From assembly GCA_026415395.1 (NCBI GenBank), contig JAOAHD010000016.1, positions 186,001 through 250,000 of the forward strand: a stretch of 64,000 nucleotides of DNA. The letters run 5' to 3'. Below the pieces are notes generated by a model. That model saw only the letters and a list, made by a program, of their open reading frames with translations, did not search any database and was not told the origin of the DNA. Of the stretch, positions 17,850-27,133 are shown piece by piece (the stretch's first letter is position 1; every line of letters begins with the position of its first letter). Source of the stretch: Candidatus Binatia bacterium (GTDB lineage: Bacteria; Desulfobacterota; Binatia; HRBIN30). The translations under genes and the position numbers were made by a program.

Positions 17850-18802
17850 AGCTCGGCGTATACGTTGCGGTGCTCCTCGGGATTTCGGCTATGGCGTGTA
17901 GCCGAAGTGAACCCACTCCGTCGGCCCGCTTACGCTTTGCCTTTATTCCCAAAGCGCTCCACATTCCCGTCTTCCGCTACGCCCGGATCGGTGCGGAGCG
18001 GGAAGCGAAGCGTATCGGCAACGTCGACATTTTGTGGAAGGGACCCGAAACCACCGACGAGATCCGGCAAAAAGAGATCTTGGAATCTTTCATCGCGCAA
18101 CGGGTCGACGGCATTGCCATCTCCTGCCTCAATGGCGACTTGCTGGCGGACGCCATCGATCGTGCAGTGGACGCGGGGATCCCGGTGGTCACCTGGGACT
18201 CGGATGCCCCGAAAAGCAAGCGGCAAGCGTTTTACGGCGTGAACGACTTGGAAGCGGGCCGCGCCCTCGGCGAGGGCCTGGCTAAGTTACTCGACGGACG
18301 CGGGAAGGTAGCGCTGATCACTGCATTGGGTGCAGACAACCTGCAAAAGCGGCTAGATGGCGCGCGGCAAGCGCTCGCTCGCTACCCGGGAATCGAGGTC
18401 GTCGAGGTGTTCGACATTCGCGACGATGCCGTGCGCGTTAGCGAAGTTATCGCCACGGGCACGCAACGATACCCTGACCTCGCCGGCTGGCTCTCGGTCG
18501 GCGGTTGGCCGGTGTTCCTTCGCAATGCGCTCGATCCGGTGGACACCACCCGAACAAAAGTCGTGGCGTTCGACACGATTCCCCCAGCTCCAGACCTCAT
18601 CCGTGCTGGAAAGGTTCACCTGCTGATTGGCCAAAAGTATTTTGGCTGGGGGAGGGAATCCGTGCGCCTTCTTTACCGCCTGCGCCAAGGCGAGCGCCTC
18701 GATCAGCCGCTCCAGCACTCCGGGATCGACATTGTCACCGCCGAGAACCTGGATGACTACTTGCGCCAATGGGCGCGGTGGGAAGCGGGAGACGAGCTGT
18801 AG
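17846..18802 (+). CDS. Sugar ABC transporter substrate-binding lipoprotein
   Basis: A 318-residue periplasmic binding protein of the ribose/galactose type. A lipoprotein signal (MKLGVYVAVLLGISAMAC) is followed by ALHIPVFRYARIGAEREA, FIAQRVDGIAISC, AGIPVVTWDSDAP and LAGWLSVGGWP. Both Rossmann lobes are complete. As the last gene of the ATPase-permease-binding-protein set it is in an unusual but not unknown order. Ligand unknown; the neighbouring GH13 enzyme suggests a glucoside-derived sugar. Confidence 0.92.
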   Translation: MKLGVYVAVLLGISAMACSRSEPTPSARLRFAFIPKALHIPVFRYARIGAEREAKRIGNVDILWKGPETTDEIRQKEILESFIAQRVDGIAISCLNGDLLADAIDRAVDAGIPVVTWDSDAPKSKRQAFYGVNDLEAGRALGEGLAKLLDGRGKVALITALGADNLQKRLDGARQALARYPGIEVVEVFDIRDDAVRVSEVIATGTQRYPDLAGWLSVGGWPVFLRNALDPVDTTRTKVVAFDTIPPAPDLIRAGKVHLLIGQKYFGWGRESVRLLYRLRQGERLDQPLQHSGIDIVTAENLDDYLRQWARWEAGDEL

Positions 18803-18808
18803 CCTCGC

Positions 18809-19888
18809 TCACCAAGCGCTCCGTTCCAGCCAAGGGCGCAGCGCCGCCAGCGCCGCAGCTTCCTCTTCAGGCACCCGCAGGCCAGTGATGACCCACCAGT
18901 CCTCGGGCATGATCACCTCCTCGCCAGGCGCAATCGTGGCGAGTGGGCCGAGGTGCTCGAGTTCGAGGAATTCTGCGCTCGAGTATACTTCGATGGTCGC
19001 GCCACCGTCGGGGTATTTCGCGCCAGGAACATAGGCAAACCGTTTGAGGAAAACGGTGTCGTTCCATGCATACGCTGCCCAGCCTTGCTGCGAATCGGTG
19101 GCAATTTTGCTCTCATCCTGCCGCCGTTGGGCTCGCGGCCACGCCGCGCCCGCGCGAACCTGCCGCTGATCTACCTGCACCAGTTCATTACCCCAGCGGT
19201 ACCGCGGGTCATCGATGCGCGCGTAGCTCCACAAGATGTACCGGCGCACGGCATCGAAGGCGTCCAGCGGGCCACGGTCTACCGGGATGAGTGCGCGTCC
19301 ACCAGGGCGCATGACCGCCAAGCTCCAGGGGGCGTACTCTACTGGGCGCTCGAAGAGATTGCGGATGCGGCTTTTCAGCCGAATGCGCGGCTGTTCCGGA
19401 TCGAGACGAACCTCGACAATTTTCTGGATGCCGGCGCGCGGTTGCGGCGGACCCATGACGACCAGCGTGCGATCGTCACGCAGTTCCACCTTACACGGCG
19501 CATTGTCGGGATCGTATGTGGTCTCGCGCCGTTCTGGCGCAACCCACAAACGCCATCCCCCGCGGAAGACCCACTCCGTCTCGCCGCTCCACCCGGCTTC
19601 GCTTTCCCGCACGTAAAACAAATTCGGCCCGCCGCGGCTCGCCACCGCCATAATGCGAGGACCAACGTCGGTCACTACCCGCACCTCGACTGCGCCATTC
19701 CGCAGCACATAGGTGTTGGGCCAGCCGAGGAAGGTTTCTTTTTCAATGGTCACGCGCGCCTCGCTACCGAGCGCTTTCCCCACCAAGGATGCCCACAAGA
19801 GGGCACTCACACCCACCTGCAAACATAGCCCCACCCTTGCCCAACCACGCGCACGCCCGAGCCGCACGACAGCGGCGTGGAGATTCAC
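18809..19888 (-). CDS. Exported DUF4380-like protein
   Basis: A 359-residue protein with a signal-anchor at about 15-40 and a beta-rich domain containing NTYVLRNGAVEVRVVTDVG and PRIMAVASRGGPNLFYV, then YAPWSLAVMRPGGRALIP and a late EFLELEHLGPLATIAPGE. This resembles the DUF4380 galactose-mutarotase-like fold. Possibly a sugar-binding or isomerising periplasmic protein, consistent with the convergent sugar transporter, but no catalytic assignment is made. GTG start overlaps the thioesterase stop. Confidence 0.75.
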   Translation of the reverse strand: MNLHAAVVRLGRARGWARVGLCLQVGVSALLWASLVGKALGSEARVTIEKETFLGWPNTYVLRNGAVEVRVVTDVGPRIMAVASRGGPNLFYVRESEAGWSGETEWVFRGGWRLWVAPERRETTYDPDNAPCKVELRDDRTLVVMGPPQPRAGIQKIVEVRLDPEQPRIRLKSRIRNLFERPVEYAPWSLAVMRPGGRALIPVDRGPLDAFDAVRRYILWSYARIDDPRYRWGNELVQVDQRQVRAGAAWPRAQRRQDESKIATDSQQGWAAYAWNDTVFLKRFAYVPGAKYPDGGATIEVYSSAEFLELEHLGPLATIAPGEEVIMPEDWWVITGLRVPEEEAAALAALRPWLERSAW

Positions 19889-20349
19889 CCCACGGCTTTG
19901 TCTCCCTTCGCTGGAGGATCGACAATCAAGAGCGTCCCCTGGGCAACGGCCGCGAGAGTATCGTCATTCTTAACTTCCACTTGCACCACTGCCGTCCGTT
20001 TGGTCATGGCAAGTACGCGTGACTCAGCCACGAGCTTGCCGCCTTTCACCGCCGCCAGGTAATTGAGCTTGAATTCCGTGGTCGCTGCCCACTGGCCGGG
20101 CTTCATCAGCGGGTAAAGAACACAGCCGAGCACGTGGTCGATGAGTGCAGCCATGACCCCACCGTGCATCGTTCCCATGGGGGTAATGAGTTCGCTACGG
20201 ACCTGCATTTCTGCGCGCAGATAACCGGGCCGAAATTCGACGAACTGCACGCCCAAGAACTGTGGCAGTCCTGTTGCTGCTGCATTCGCCTGGATCATCA
20301 TCTCCGCAATCCGCGGATTGTATTGTCCGAATCTTGTTTCTTGTGCCAC
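19885..20349 (-). CDS. Hotdog-fold acyl-CoA thioesterase (PaaI family)
   Basis: A 154-residue single-hotdog protein. The helix/turn LITPMGTMHGGVMAALID contains the HGG motif and catalytic Asp position of the PaaI/YbgC-like 4HBT family, followed by the strands TEFKLNYLAAVKGGKL and VVQVEVKND. It hydrolyses a small or aromatic acyl-CoA, substrate unknown. GTG start. It overlaps the DUF4380-like gene by 4 bases. Confidence 0.85.
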   Translation of the reverse strand: MAQETRFGQYNPRIAEMMIQANAAATGLPQFLGVQFVEFRPGYLRAEMQVRSELITPMGTMHGGVMAALIDHVLGCVLYPLMKPGQWAATTEFKLNYLAAVKGGKLVAESRVLAMTKRTAVVQVEVKNDDTLAAVAQGTLLIVDPPAKGDKAVG

Positions 20350-20633
20350 GGTGAACGCTCCGAACCTCAGCGATGGTCGGCTTCCTACTCCAAGTCGCGT
20401 TTAGAAGCGAGAAGGCTCGGTGGGCCTGGACCCCGACGGGGATTCCACTCAACGCAGAGCGCAGTTCCGACATGGCAGTACGAACCACGCCAGGTTTCCA
20501 CCGCAGCGCCATCGCTGGAACGGCGGTCACGGCCAGCGCAAATCCGCTCTTCTAATTTTCCGGCACACAGACAGCCACCGGTGCACCGCCCGCATCTTGC
20601 ACCGTTTGCCGCATCGTCCTTAATAAGCGTGCA
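20350..20633. promoter_or_regulatory. Divergent promoter region
   Basis: 284 bases between the divergent thioesterase and hydrolase genes. It must hold both promoters, but no convincing -35/-10 pair, operator or hairpin was identified by eye. Confidence 0.35.
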
Positions 20634-21407
20634 ATGCCGTGCCGAAGCGACACGATCCGGGTGGACGACATCGAGGTCCACCTCTTGCGAGGGGGTCGCG
20701 GCGAGCCGCTGTTAGTTCTTCACTCAGAATTTGCCTCAGGCCGTTGGTTCCCCTACCACGACGATCTGGCCCAGCACTTCCACGTCTTGGCGCCCGACCA
20801 TCCCGGCTTTGGCAAAACTCCGCGCCCCGAATGGTTAGACCGCATCGACGACTTCGCGATTTTTTACGCGGATTTCCTTCGGGCCTGCGGCTGGGAGCGA
20901 GTGCGGATGCTAGGTCTTTCGTTCGGCGGCTGGATCGCTGCCGAATTTGCCTCGCTGTTTCCTGAACGGGTGAGCCACCTCGTTCTAGTCGGCGCGGGCG
21001 GGCTCAAGGTCGAAGGGGAGAGCCGCTTCGACCTCTTCGCGCAGCCCTTCGAAGAAACGCTGCAACACCTCTTTTTTGCTCCCGACCGCTGGTTGCAACT
21101 CATGCCCACGGAGCCTGGCACGGAGCTGATTTTGCGGACCTACCGTGAAGCTACGACGCTCGCGCGCGTGAGCTGGAATCCTTACTGGTACAATCCCAAG
21201 CTCGAACGGCGGCTCAGGCGCATTCGCTGCCCTACCCTGGTCGTCTGGGGCGCGGAGGACCGCTTCCTTTCGCCTGCGCACGCGCGGGCCTTTGCTGCGT
21301 CGATTCCCACAGCCGAGCTTGTGCTCTTGCCCCGCTGCGGACACCTCCCGCCACTCGAATGTCAGTCAGAGTTCATCGGGCACGTGTTACCGTTCCTGCA
21401 GAGGTAG
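20634..21407 (+). CDS. Alpha/beta-hydrolase
   Basis: A 257-residue alpha/beta-hydrolase. The nucleophile elbow is GLSFGGWIAAE (Ser about residue 98), followed by VVWGAEDRFLSP (acid) and LPRCGHLPPLE (His), a complete triad. Similar to meta-cleavage-product or ester hydrolases. The ATG at 20634 has a weak ribosome site; an in-frame GTG at about 20660 is an alternative. The stop is 3 bases before the luciferase-like gene, so the pair probably acts on one substrate. Confidence 0.85.
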   Translation: MPCRSDTIRVDDIEVHLLRGGRGEPLLVLHSEFASGRWFPYHDDLAQHFHVLAPDHPGFGKTPRPEWLDRIDDFAIFYADFLRACGWERVRMLGLSFGGWIAAEFASLFPERVSHLVLVGAGGLKVEGESRFDLFAQPFEETLQHLFFAPDRWLQLMPTEPGTELILRTYREATTLARVSWNPYWYNPKLERRLRRIRCPTLVVWGAEDRFLSPAHARAFAASIPTAELVLLPRCGHLPPLECQSEFIGHVLPFLQR

Positions 21408-21410
21408 GCC

Positions 21411-22580
21411 GTGTTGCAATTTTTCTACTTTCACCTCATGCCGTGGCCCCGTTTGCCTGCTCACTTCGACCGTAGCGAGCCGAGTGCGTGGGTGACGTTG
21501 TCGAACCGCTACTACGACCCGCAAGAAGGCCACACGCTTTACAACGAGTATCTCGACGAACTAGAGCGTGCCGAAGAACTCGGCTTCGACGGTCTGGCCG
21601 TCAACGAACACCACCAAAACGCGTACGGCACTATGCCCTCTCCGAACCTGATGGCCGCCGCTCTGGTGCGGCGCACGCACCGCGCGAAAATCGCCATCCT
21701 CGGAAACGCATTGCCCCTGCACGACCACCCTCTGCGGGTTGCCGAAGAGGTTGCGATGTTGGATGTTCTTTCCGGGGGCCGCATCATCTCCGGTTTCGTG
21801 CGCGGCATTGGCTGCGAGTATGTGTCGCTCGGCGTCAATCCCACCTTCTCGCGCGAGCGCTTTTACGAGGCGCACGATTTGATCGTACGGGCGTGGACCG
21901 AGCCCGGTCCATTTGCCTTCGAGGGCAAACATTATCGCTTCCGTTACGTGAATGTGTGGCCTCGCCCACTGCAGCAGCCTCACCCGCCGATTTGGCTGCC
22001 GTCTCAGGGCAGCACAGAAACGATTCGTTGGGGCGCAGAGCATCGCTACCCCTTCGTCAGCGTGTTTAATTCCTACGCGCTCACCAAGCGTTGGATCGAG
22101 GAGTACAAAGAGGCCGCTCGCGCCTGTGGCTACGAGGCCCCACCCGAGCAGATCGGGTTTGCCCTGCCGATTTACGTTGCCGAAAGCGACGCGCGCGCGG
22201 TGGCCGAGGCCGAGCCGCACTTCCTTTGGTTGTTTCGGCGGGGGCTCAAAATCCCGCCGAATTTCCTCTTGCCCCCGGGCTACATTACCGAGGAATCGTT
22301 ACGCAAGTTTTTGGCTGCAGGGATCCGATTGCCGGCGGAGCTTTCGTACAAAGAGTTGTTAGACCACGGGTACGTGCTCGCCGGTAGCCCGGCCACGGTT
22401 TTGGAACGGCTGCGCGCCGTGCACGAGGAGCTCGGGGTAGGCATCTTTATCTTCAGCGGGCGCACCGGCGACATGCCGAAAGACAAGGCCTGGCGCAGCA
22501 TGGAACTGTTTGCCACCGAAGTCATGCCCCGCTTGCGCCAGGCAGCTTCGACGCCTAGCGCTGCGCCGTCGAGCACGTAG
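21411..22580 (+). CDS. Luciferase-like flavin-dependent monooxygenase
   Basis: A 389-residue LLM-class oxidoreductase (TIM barrel, FMNH2 or F420). Diagnostic parts: ELGFDGLAVNEHHQNAYG, LPLHDHPLRVAEEVAMLD, LSGGRIISGFVRGIG and the C-terminal VLAGSPATVLERL. GTG start, preceded by AGAGGTAGG. It probably oxygenates a substrate handled by the adjacent hydrolase. Length is typical of the larger LLM proteins. No reductase partner lies nearby. Confidence 0.87.
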   Translation: MLQFFYFHLMPWPRLPAHFDRSEPSAWVTLSNRYYDPQEGHTLYNEYLDELERAEELGFDGLAVNEHHQNAYGTMPSPNLMAAALVRRTHRAKIAILGNALPLHDHPLRVAEEVAMLDVLSGGRIISGFVRGIGCEYVSLGVNPTFSRERFYEAHDLIVRAWTEPGPFAFEGKHYRFRYVNVWPRPLQQPHPPIWLPSQGSTETIRWGAEHRYPFVSVFNSYALTKRWIEEYKEAARACGYEAPPEQIGFALPIYVAESDARAVAEAEPHFLWLFRRGLKIPPNFLLPPGYITEESLRKFLAAGIRLPAELSYKELLDHGYVLAGSPATVLERLRAVHEELGVGIFIFSGRTGDMPKDKAWRSMELFATEVMPRLRQAASTPSAAPSST

Positions 22581-22599
22581 TGGCATGGGAGTTCAGTCG

Positions 22600-24306
22600 A
22601 TGACACAAGAGGCAGAAACTGCTGGCATGCATGACGCCGCTTTGGTCGCGCGGGCCTGTGGGCTCCTGTCCACAGCGTTGCGTGAAAGCTTGCACCTGGC
22701 TCGGGATCTCGTTGCCGAGGAGGCCGCGCACCTGCCACCGGCAGCATTGGAAACGCTCGATCAGTTGCTCGACGAATTTGCCCGCCGGCGCATCCGCATC
22801 GCCTTGTTCGGCGAAGTCAAGGCCGGCAAATCCACGCTGATCAATGCCATCGCTGGTCGTGCCCTCTCTCCCGTCGCGTTCGACCCGCTGACCTCCGTGC
22901 CCGTGCACATTACCTACGGCCAAGAAACCACTTGGTCGGTCAACGAACACCGGCTGCAAGCAATCGAAGAGCTCGAGAACTTCATGCGCACGCACCCCTT
23001 CGAAGCCTCGGAGGTGCGGGTGACAACCCCGCTCGACCTTCTCGCCCTCGGCGGACAAGTTGATTTGCTCGACACTCCGGGCATGGGTAGCCGCGAGCGA
23101 CATTTCGATTCCGTTACGGAGGAGATCCTGCAGGCGCTGGACGCGGTTGTGCTGGTTGTTCGCTACCCTGGATTGTTTACCCGCTTCACCCACGAACTAG
23201 TGGAGCGACTCGACGGAAGAATCAGCAAGCTTTTCGTCGTGTGGAATTTGGATCGCGGGTGCATCGATCTCTCGGAAACCGAGCGGCGCCACTTTGCCCG
23301 CCAACTTTCCGACAATGTCGGGATGACGCACGAGCTTCATCTCGTCGATGCGCGCACAGCCTTCGAGCGGGCCCACGACCCCGAGGCGCGTCGCGGCAGT
23401 GGAATCGACACATTCGTTGCCGCCTTGCGCGAGTTTGCCGCCTCGAATGCGCGCGATGTTGCAGCGCTGCGCGAAGCAGCCAAGGCTGGCGTTCGCTGGT
23501 TTGCCGATGTTTTGCCGGCACTGGAACTTCGGCTGCAAACTGTCGAGCAATACGTGCGCGAAGCCCGTGCGGCTGTGAGTGCTGTGCAACAAGAGGGCGA
23601 AAACGAACTCGCCGAAGCACGCAAGCGGGAAGCACAATTCGAAGCCAGCATCCAGCAACTGGTGCAGCGCCGGGCCAAACAGGCGCACGAACGAGGCGCT
23701 CGATTGCTCGAAGAAATTCACGCCGCTCGACGGCGCTGGATGCGCAATGGTCATCTACTGAAGCTCGAACGGGCCGTGGCCACAGCGGTCAGCGCCTTCG
23801 TAAACGACATGCACTCGCTCGCACGAGAAATTCGCGACGAACTGGTCACGGCTACTGCGGCGTTTGGGGCTGACCTGTCGCTCTCCATTCGCGCGCGCCA
23901 GCCCCTCGAGGTCGGTCGCCTCGCCCCCGAGGACCGTAACGTCCGCGCCAACAGCGGAAGCTTCAAGATCCTCCGCCGAGCTGTGTGGAACCAGTGGTAC
24001 TTGCCTGGGCTCGTTCGCTTCGAACGGGAAACCTTGAAGAAAGAAATGCAAGCTGTGACCGCCTGGCTACAAAGCGGCGCGCAAGCGGCCGTACAGGCCG
24101 GGCAGTCGACTACGGCGCAGCGTTTGCGACGGATTGCGGAACGCACTGCTGAGCGGGTGGAACAACTGCGCGAGGCCAAGCAGCTCGACGCTTACGAAGA
24201 GGAATACGAGCGGCTGCGCCAAGGGGTTCCAGGGTTAAAAGCCGAGGTGGAACACATCGAGCGTCTGGCCGAGCAAGCGCGCGATTTGCTGCAAGCAGCT
24301 CGGTGA
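22600..24306 (+). CDS. Dynamin-like GTPase
   Basis: About 568 aa. The G1 P-loop FGEVKAGKSTLINA (about residue 70), G2 Thr in PLTSVPVHI, G3 DLLDTPG and a G4-like VVWNLD identify a bacterial dynamin-type GTPase. The rest is largely coiled-coil (about 290-400 and 500-568) with a short hydrophobic patch near WNQWYLPGLVRFE that may touch membrane. Such proteins remodel or protect membranes. The ATG giving MTQEAETAG is chosen because GGGAG sits 8 bases upstream; ATG at 22585 is the alternative. Single copy, not the usual tandem pair. Confidence 0.85.
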   Translation: MTQEAETAGMHDAALVARACGLLSTALRESLHLARDLVAEEAAHLPPAALETLDQLLDEFARRRIRIALFGEVKAGKSTLINAIAGRALSPVAFDPLTSVPVHITYGQETTWSVNEHRLQAIEELENFMRTHPFEASEVRVTTPLDLLALGGQVDLLDTPGMGSRERHFDSVTEEILQALDAVVLVVRYPGLFTRFTHELVERLDGRISKLFVVWNLDRGCIDLSETERRHFARQLSDNVGMTHELHLVDARTAFERAHDPEARRGSGIDTFVAALREFAASNARDVAALREAAKAGVRWFADVLPALELRLQTVEQYVREARAAVSAVQQEGENELAEARKREAQFEASIQQLVQRRAKQAHERGARLLEEIHAARRRWMRNGHLLKLERAVATAVSAFVNDMHSLAREIRDELVTATAAFGADLSLSIRARQPLEVGRLAPEDRNVRANSGSFKILRRAVWNQWYLPGLVRFERETLKKEMQAVTAWLQSGAQAAVQAGQSTTAQRLRRIAERTAERVEQLREAKQLDAYEEEYERLRQGVPGLKAEVEHIERLAEQARDLLQAAR

Positions 24307-24790
24307 GCCCGCTTGCTCTGCTGCGCCAGCCGGTTGCTCGCGAGTTCGATCCTACCACGCCGCGCCCTTTCGCCGGAGGCCCCTAGCAAATTCCGTCCAT
24401 CGCGGGCGCAACGCTTGGAGCAGGAAGGCGAGCCGCGGGGGGCGAACGGCGAACAGCGGTGGATGATAGTTGTCACGTGACGTCCCCCGTGCCGTACGTA
24501 CCGGGCGCCGCAGGCTGCAGCACGGCCGGCGTGTGGCGGGGTACCTGGAGGGGTACTTCGCCCTCTCGAGCCACCTGCCTTTAGTTGCAGTGCAGCTAAT
24601 CTGATTTCTTGCGTTTCCTAATCGATGGTGGTACGGGGTGAGAGTTGCCGAGAAGGGTCCTGCAATGATTTACTGGCCCACTCCGCAAACCGGCGCAGGT
24701 TGGTGCCGAGGAGCCGTGCACGCCTGCAGGCTGCAAAGGCAGCGAAGCAGTGTGAAGCCACCGCCGCGGCACCTCCGACTGACGGGGCGG
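24307..24790. other. Intergenic region, no gene recognised
   Basis: No frame with family features. Small palindromes (TGTCACGTGACG-like near 24471 and GTACGTAC near 24494) are present but too short to interpret. The 3' part may hold the promoter of the disrupted dockerin-like gene. Confidence 0.35.
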
Positions 24791-25143
24791 ATGTTTTTGG
24801 CTGTCGTGTTGCCGTGTGTAGCCGTTCTGCCTTGGGGGGGCGGCTTCTCGCCGCACCAGCTTACCCTGCTCACTGCAACGGCAACGGAGCTGTGGACCTC
24901 GCCGAACTGCGCTATGCGCTGAACAATGTACTGGAACCTTCCAATGAGGGTCTCCCCGTGCGCTGCCCAGCCGTGGATGCAGATGGCAATTCGGACTACG
25001 GTGTGGAGGACTTGATTCGCGGCGCCACCGCCCGCGGCGTGGGCTGGCGTTGGGTGGTTTCCCCTGCTGGCTGGCGGGGAGCCATTGTCGACGCGCTCAC
25101 GCGCTTGCCCCTCGTGGATGCGATCGTAGAGGCAAACCCCTGA
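24791..25143 (+). pseudogene. Secreted dockerin-like protein, frameshifted at a G7 run
   Basis: Frame A begins MFLAVVLPCVAVLPWGG, a good signal peptide, then loses meaning after the homopolymer of seven G at 24834-24840. Frame B takes over with LLAAPAYPAHCNGNGAVDL, NNVLEPSNEGLPVRC and VDADGNSDYGVEDLI, a pair of EF-hand loops like the other dockerin-like modules here. One G too many or too few would restore a single protein. It then ends GWRGAIVDALTRLP...VEANP. Either slippage-prone, a sequencing error or a pseudogene. Confidence 0.6.
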
Positions 25144-25462
25144 CCACTTGCTTCGCCAGGAGCGCAGCACCCCGACTGGTATTGGCCAGCGAAGAACAGC
25201 GGCACGCCGAGGCCCGCGCCAGCACTTTGGGCGCAGACAGCGTACGGCAGCCCACCACTCATGTGGCCTGGTTTGCCGCCGCCGACCCTCGCCTTCGACC
25301 CAAGCGCCGCTCCTTGTTTGCCGAGCACTTCGGCGACACCACCGCCGACCCCGGGTTGGGAACGTGTGCGCGTGCGAAGACCGCCCGATTATTCGACTCG
25401 GGTCTTCTACCGACCGGTAGAGTTCACTCAACGCGAAATGTCTTTCTCGACTGCCGCTTGCC
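25144..25462. other. Degenerate stretch before lysyl-oxidase-like gene
   Basis: All forward frames are open for long stretches but none shows a signal peptide or family motif. The region probably contained the true 5' end (export signal) of the lysyl-oxidase-like gene; I could not reconstruct it. Confidence 0.3.
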
Positions 25463-26464
25463 GTGCTGGAACGCTGCGCAGCGCGGCAACCGACGCGTGG
25501 CCTCTGTACCCGCGAGGCACAACGCCCCCCGGAGGGGATCCTCCCCGACATCATCGTCGACGAGCGACAGATGGTAAGCGACCGCCGCCACATCTGCGTC
25601 GGCATGCCGGACGGCTGGGGAGACATCCGCGTCCTTCGGCTCGGTATCGCTACCCCGAACGTGGGGCTGGGAGACCTGCGCCTCGAAGGCAGCAACGTGG
25701 AGGACTGCGATACGAGCAACGACCGCGTCGAGCAGTGGATTGCCCTTGACCAGGAGCAAAGCAGTTTCCGCCGACGCGCCTTGCCGCCTGCATCGATCGA
25801 ACACCACCCAGCACACAATCACTTTCACTTGCGTAACTGGCCGCGCTTTCGGCTGGTGAAGCCGACCCCAGGGGTATGCGACCGGGTGAATTCCCGCCCG
25901 CAATCGTGCGTGGTGCGGGAATCTGAGAAGCTGAGCTTTTGCATCCGAGACACCCAAACGTTCGACCGCGAGATTGGCCCCCCTGACAGGCGCTTCACAG
26001 ATTGCGAGCTTCAAGCCGACGGGCTCGTGCACATGGGCATCCAGCGGGGCTGGTCGGACGTCTACGACAGTGGACTGTTCGGCCAGCTCATCGAAACCAC
26101 TGGCCTTTCCGGCACGTACCGGCTCGAAGCAGAAGCGAATTTGGACGGGGCCATCGAAGAGGAGGATCGGACAAACAATGTGGTGCGCGTACCAGTGACG
26201 TTTTCCACCCCGCAAGCGTGCGTGCGTACAACCTCCAGTTGGCAATGCGGAGCGAGCGCATCGGCTTGCAAGAATCTTGACTGTAGATCCGTAAGCCCCG
26301 ATTGCTGCCCCTGCTCGGGACCGGGCGGAAGGTGCCAGTCGGGTGACGAGTTCTCCCCATGCGGGCGTTGCAAGGACTACTTTAGTCTTCAGGATCCGAA
26401 CAGCGTCGCGTGCTTAGGTGTTTGTGGAACTTGCCCCGCCGATGCGGAGTGCTCCCAGGGTTGA
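25463..26464 (+). CDS. Lysyl-oxidase-like copper enzyme, N-terminus unclear
   Basis: A 333-codon frame from a GTG; the recognisable domain starts at ILPDIIVDERQMV. It has the copper-binding type motif HHPAHNHFHLRNW (His cluster), then KLSFCIRDTQTF, VHMGIQRGWSDVYDSGLFGQ and GTYRLEAEANLDG with EEDRTNNVV, the order seen in bacterial lysyl oxidases (PF01186). Family members oxidise Lys side chains to allysine, cross-linking proteins. A Cys-rich tail (CCPCSGPGGRC to CPADAECSQG) follows. No signal peptide is seen, so the start may be lost. The TGA at 26462 is followed in the same frame by a Thr/Pro linker and a cohesin-like domain. Confidence 0.7.
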   Translation: MLERCAARQPTRGLCTREAQRPPEGILPDIIVDERQMVSDRRHICVGMPDGWGDIRVLRLGIATPNVGLGDLRLEGSNVEDCDTSNDRVEQWIALDQEQSSFRRRALPPASIEHHPAHNHFHLRNWPRFRLVKPTPGVCDRVNSRPQSCVVRESEKLSFCIRDTQTFDREIGPPDRRFTDCELQADGLVHMGIQRGWSDVYDSGLFGQLIETTGLSGTYRLEAEANLDGAIEEEDRTNNVVRVPVTFSTPQACVRTTSSWQCGASASACKNLDCRSVSPDCCPCSGPGGRCQSGDEFSPCGRCKDYFSLQDPNSVACLGVCGTCPADAECSQG

Positions 26465-27131
26465 GGAGCAGCCGTTACACCCTGTGCCAGCGTTACACCA
26501 ACACCTACGCCCACAGCACCGACCCGCACGCCCACCCCCAGCGTCACACCCGCTGGCCCCACCCGCACTCCTACGTCGACTCCGCCCACCCCGGCCCTAC
26601 CTGGCCTTGCCGTGTTGATTCCGGGTGTCGAGGGTGCGCCTGGCCAACGCGTACTCCTCGACGTTCACCTCACTGGAAGCCGAGGGCTGGCGGCAGGCTT
26701 GCAGTTCGACTTGCTCCTCCCACAGGCAGCTCTGGCCGCGCTGAACGTCGCCGAGAGCAGGGGCGACTGCAGCCTTGTGGGGACTTTTTCCACTACCCAC
26801 CGCTTCCGCGCTGCCTACGCGTCGGATCATCCGTTGCCAGGGTACGACCGCGTGCGCCTGCTGGTCGTGGATCCGAACGTGGTCGACTCCAGCTACGATC
26901 CCACCGACGTGCTGGCCGATGGCATCGTGGTGCAGTGCTGGCTTACGATTTTGACCAATGCCCAGCGCGGCGCCTACCCCCTGCGCGTGGAGCGCGCGCG
27001 TGGGGGCGATGTGCGGGGCACGTCGCTTTGGCCGTTTGCTGGCCGCAGCACACTTTGGGTGGGAGGTTACAGTGGCAGTTGCTGCCGAAGGTCCCGCCAC
27101 CGGTGGAGGTACACAGACACGAAACGCCATG
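26465..27131 (+). pseudogene. Thr/Pro linker and cohesin-like domain without a start
   Basis: Continues the lysyl-oxidase frame directly after its TGA: a [17 protein letters not shown] linker, then GAPGQRVLLDVHLTGSRGL, AAGLQFDLLLPQAALAAL, YDRVRLLVVDPN, DGIVVQCWLTIL and GAYPLRVERA. The strand pattern (x-V-x-L-x...AA-x-QFDL...R-LLVVDPN...YPL) is that of cohesin-like jelly-roll domains. Past about 27030 the plausible end (WEVTVAVAAEG) lies one frame over. No start codon or ribosome site precedes it, so it is either a fragment or the C-terminal half of an interrupted fusion. Confidence 0.5.
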
Positions 27132-27133
27132 GC

